64,000 nucleotides of DNA. It comes from Zhengitettix transpicula (lineage: Eukaryota > Arthropoda > Insecta > Orthoptera > Tetrigidae). A program made the translations under genes and the position numbers. The notes under the pieces are model-generated. The model was not told the origin of the DNA and did not search any database. It saw only the letters and a program-made list of their open reading frames with translations. The stretch lies in assembly GCA_037074705.1 (NCBI GenBank), contig CM073596.1:56634001-56698000 (forward strand). Reading direction: 5' to 3'. Shown here in pieces: positions 61,701 through 64,000 of the stretch (positions within the stretch are counted from its first letter, which is position 1; the number at the start of each line of letters is the position of its first letter).

Positions 61701-64000
61701 TTGACTATATATTGCAGTGAGATTCTAGGATAGCTTTAGATAATGTCTCTGAATACAGCTGCGCCGTAAACTATTCCGACGACGAATTTCATACTGAATG
61801 TAAACAAACTGCATATATGTAACTTAAAGTGCATCACGTGTGGTGGGACGTGAATTGCATCCACCGGAAGGAACCAGATTTGGTTTTGAGCCCAGGTAGG
61901 TGATGCATTGCAGATCCGGCAGCACGTCCGTGAGTGATCCGTCGAAAATCCGTCTGAGAGCCACGAACAAACGCGCTCATGTCTAAGCCGCTGACGTATG
62001 GGACTTTTATACAGCACCTTCCCGTACTCCCCTCACAGTCTTTGAATATCCAAGCAACACGCGTCTACCGTCGCAGAAAAACAAACGTCTCCGTATTCAG
62101 GAAGAGAAAAGACTACGTGCAAGTGAGACGCGGAAAGAAGCAAATCCCCGGAAACATGACGTATGACTAAAAGTGAAGCGTGACCCAAAAATAATCTAAA
62201 CTCTACTCAGTTTACAACCCTAAAAGTTTATTTAAAAAATTTCAGAAGTTTTCACCCCTTATTTCGATTACAATAATCCACTATTATAATAATACTGTGA
62301 AACGTAAAATTGTCGTAAAACGTTAAATAAAATCCTATAAAACTATAAACTAAATATTGTAATCATTGTAAATCTGTAATTAATAAATATTTACAGTAAA
62401 TAGACTTAAAAACGCTATTACATGAATAAAGTCAACACAAGACATTATTTCTGATGTAGACAGGAAAAATATTGTCTTTCAAAGAAAATATTTTTATAAC
62501 TATAGACAATGAATGTTTTAGCACATTTTTATTTGAGAAGAGTTGGAAAATACTTTTCATTCAGTCTCCTAAAAACATTTAATTGTTAATAATGTATTTA
62601 ATTGTTCAATCACAAGATATTTGGTATATTCCATATTGAATTCAACAGTAATATTCAAACAAAAATATTATACAGAAGAAGACTTGTTATGGAGACTCGC
62701 TTAATTACTGGACTTAAAAATATAAATTAGTATTTTCGTATACATGTACATATTCATTATATTATTTTCCGGGTAATTTTATAAAGTATTTTATAGTGTC
62801 AAACTCGGCAACGCTACTACACAATTTTAAGAGACACACGTCATCAATTTATCTTATATTGACAAATTCTAGAGTATTTAAGAAAGAAATTACTCCTCAG
62901 CGAGACTAGGAAATTTTGAGATAGTTGCATTTTGTCTGGGAATAGAACTTAGAGGAATCTACTCAGTGAGAACGCGCTTAGCAAAAAAAAAATGCTAAGC
63001 AGAATCTTATTATGCCAAGATTGAAATAAGTCAATAGTAAGAAGAATGAATCTTCAGAGCTACAAGGTTGCATTTAAATTAAACGGACACACGAAATGAA
63101 GCCGGAAAATTGTTGGTTAATGTGGCATCTGACCATTGGAGCTATTGATTCAGGCATGATAAGTAAACCAGGAATGTTCTGATAAATAACATTATATAAA
63201 TTAAGTAGTCTACAAAACTAAAACTATATATGGTTGTTCGTATAAATGCAAGAAAAACGTAGGAGACTAGGAATGATAGAAATATCGAATAGTAGTGAAG
63301 AATCGAGTGGTCAAATAACAATAGAGAGTTGATTATTGATCTTGTTCCGGGTGAACACCGACATTCTTATAAATATTACTGATCAATGCGGAGTTTCTGA
63401 GATACAGCATTTTTCGAGGCGATAGAGAGAAGATATTTTTATCATGTAGATAACTGCTTTTATCGAAGTTGGGAATCATCCCATCCCTTATATGCGACCC
63501 CGATTCATCTGCTGGGGTGTGAAATCGATTCTTCCTTCTCCAAGGCGGTAACAGGGGAGAAAATTTTAATATGACCTCCCCCACTCCTCCCACTCCCTCT
63601 TTCAAACCCTTTACCGATAAGGGCGGCAACGACCAATATAAAAGAGTCGTTTGAAAGGATTTGGAGGTGGCAACAGGTGTCCACGGTGATAGCATTATTG
63701 GGAAAGAGAGAGAGGGTCTGCAGCTAAACACCCCCTATTTTCCACGTCTGCAATCTCCTCTTGTGCATTCTCGTCGTCGTGTGAGAGACAGAAACACAGC
63801 CAGATGAGGTGGAGAGGGACTTTTCCAGATCATTTTCTTCGAATACACCCGTAATATTTAGCAGTTACACATGTGTTCCGGGTCCCAGTGAAAATCCTCT
63901 GGGCTCAGATACGGAAAAGAAAAGAGTTTTTCACTTACGCGTTTATACTTGCACATTTTCTGGGTTGAATATAGGCTACATAAATGTATTCTTAAAAATA
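58739..64000. other. Unique AT-rich DNA with GC-balanced islands
   Basis: Islands at about 59020-59420, 60200-60640, 61820-62180 and 63330-63840; a TA run at 60056-60080. The last island holds CCAATATAAAAGAGTCG near 63632, a TATA-like site, but no initiator or coding exon follows that I can support. The longest frame (132 codons, minus, 63333-63731) has no recognised domain. Confidence 0.35.

Noticed and set aside
63625..63650. TATA-like CCAATATAAAAGAG
   Set aside because: No initiator, downstream element or coding exon can be tied to it.
63333..63731. 132-codon minus-strand frame, the second longest in the window
   Set aside because: No recognised domain, no splice context, and its residue mix is that of a translated GC-balanced non-coding stretch.

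Overview
This window looks like repeat-rich, non-coding nuclear DNA of an arthropod, most likely an insect with a large genome. It is AT-rich, has no operons or long open frames, and carries many microsatellites. It also holds decayed copies of typical animal transposons: PIF/Harbinger, Tc1-mariner, Helitron-like, jockey-type LINE, LTR and a poly(A)-tailed retroposon. I could not assign a genus. No host protein-coding gene, tRNA or rRNA gene can be supported. Almost every open frame above 60 codons is either inside a repeat or lacks any recognisable domain.

Layout. 378-1292 is an internally deleted Harbinger element with a rotted transposase start. 1565-12290 is a composite tandem array of four units (about 3.0, 2.5, 2.5 and 2.5 kb). 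Each unit joins a block of alternating ~190-bp A/B subrepeats, a CpG-rich core, and sequence related to a Helitron-like family; units 1-3 also carry that sequence in inverted orientation. From 13.7 to 52.4 kb there are about a dozen copies or pieces of one ~550-bp poly(A)-tailed retroposon, here called family S. It comes in two subfamilies (type I and type II), and three insertions have clear flanking target repeats. Between these copies lie a jockey-like reverse transcriptase fragment (33.2-33.7 kb), possible Tigger-like and piggyBac-like remnants, and a 16-copy ~108-bp satellite (40.06-41.80 kb). The same stretch holds two Helitron-like elements sharing one 3' terminus (26.3-27.1 and 42.8-43.5 kb), a mariner transposase C-terminus (44.4-44.7 kb), and a solo-type LTR with a primer-binding-like site set in a TA tract (48.76-49.67 kb). 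A second, weaker reverse transcriptase fragment lies at 52.8-53.0 kb.

The rest (15.3-17.8, 20-23, 28-29, 36.5-38, 44.7-48 and 53-64 kb) is unique AT-rich sequence with short GC-balanced islands that could be regulatory or conserved non-coding DNA. This cannot be decided from one genome.

The two most unusual signals are (1) family S, whose two subfamilies keep a stem at the same place with different paired bases, suggesting a structured RNA retroposon with no visible tRNA head; and (2) the tandem array, which shows a Helitron-related sequence amplified with satellite-like subrepeats and visible exchange between units.
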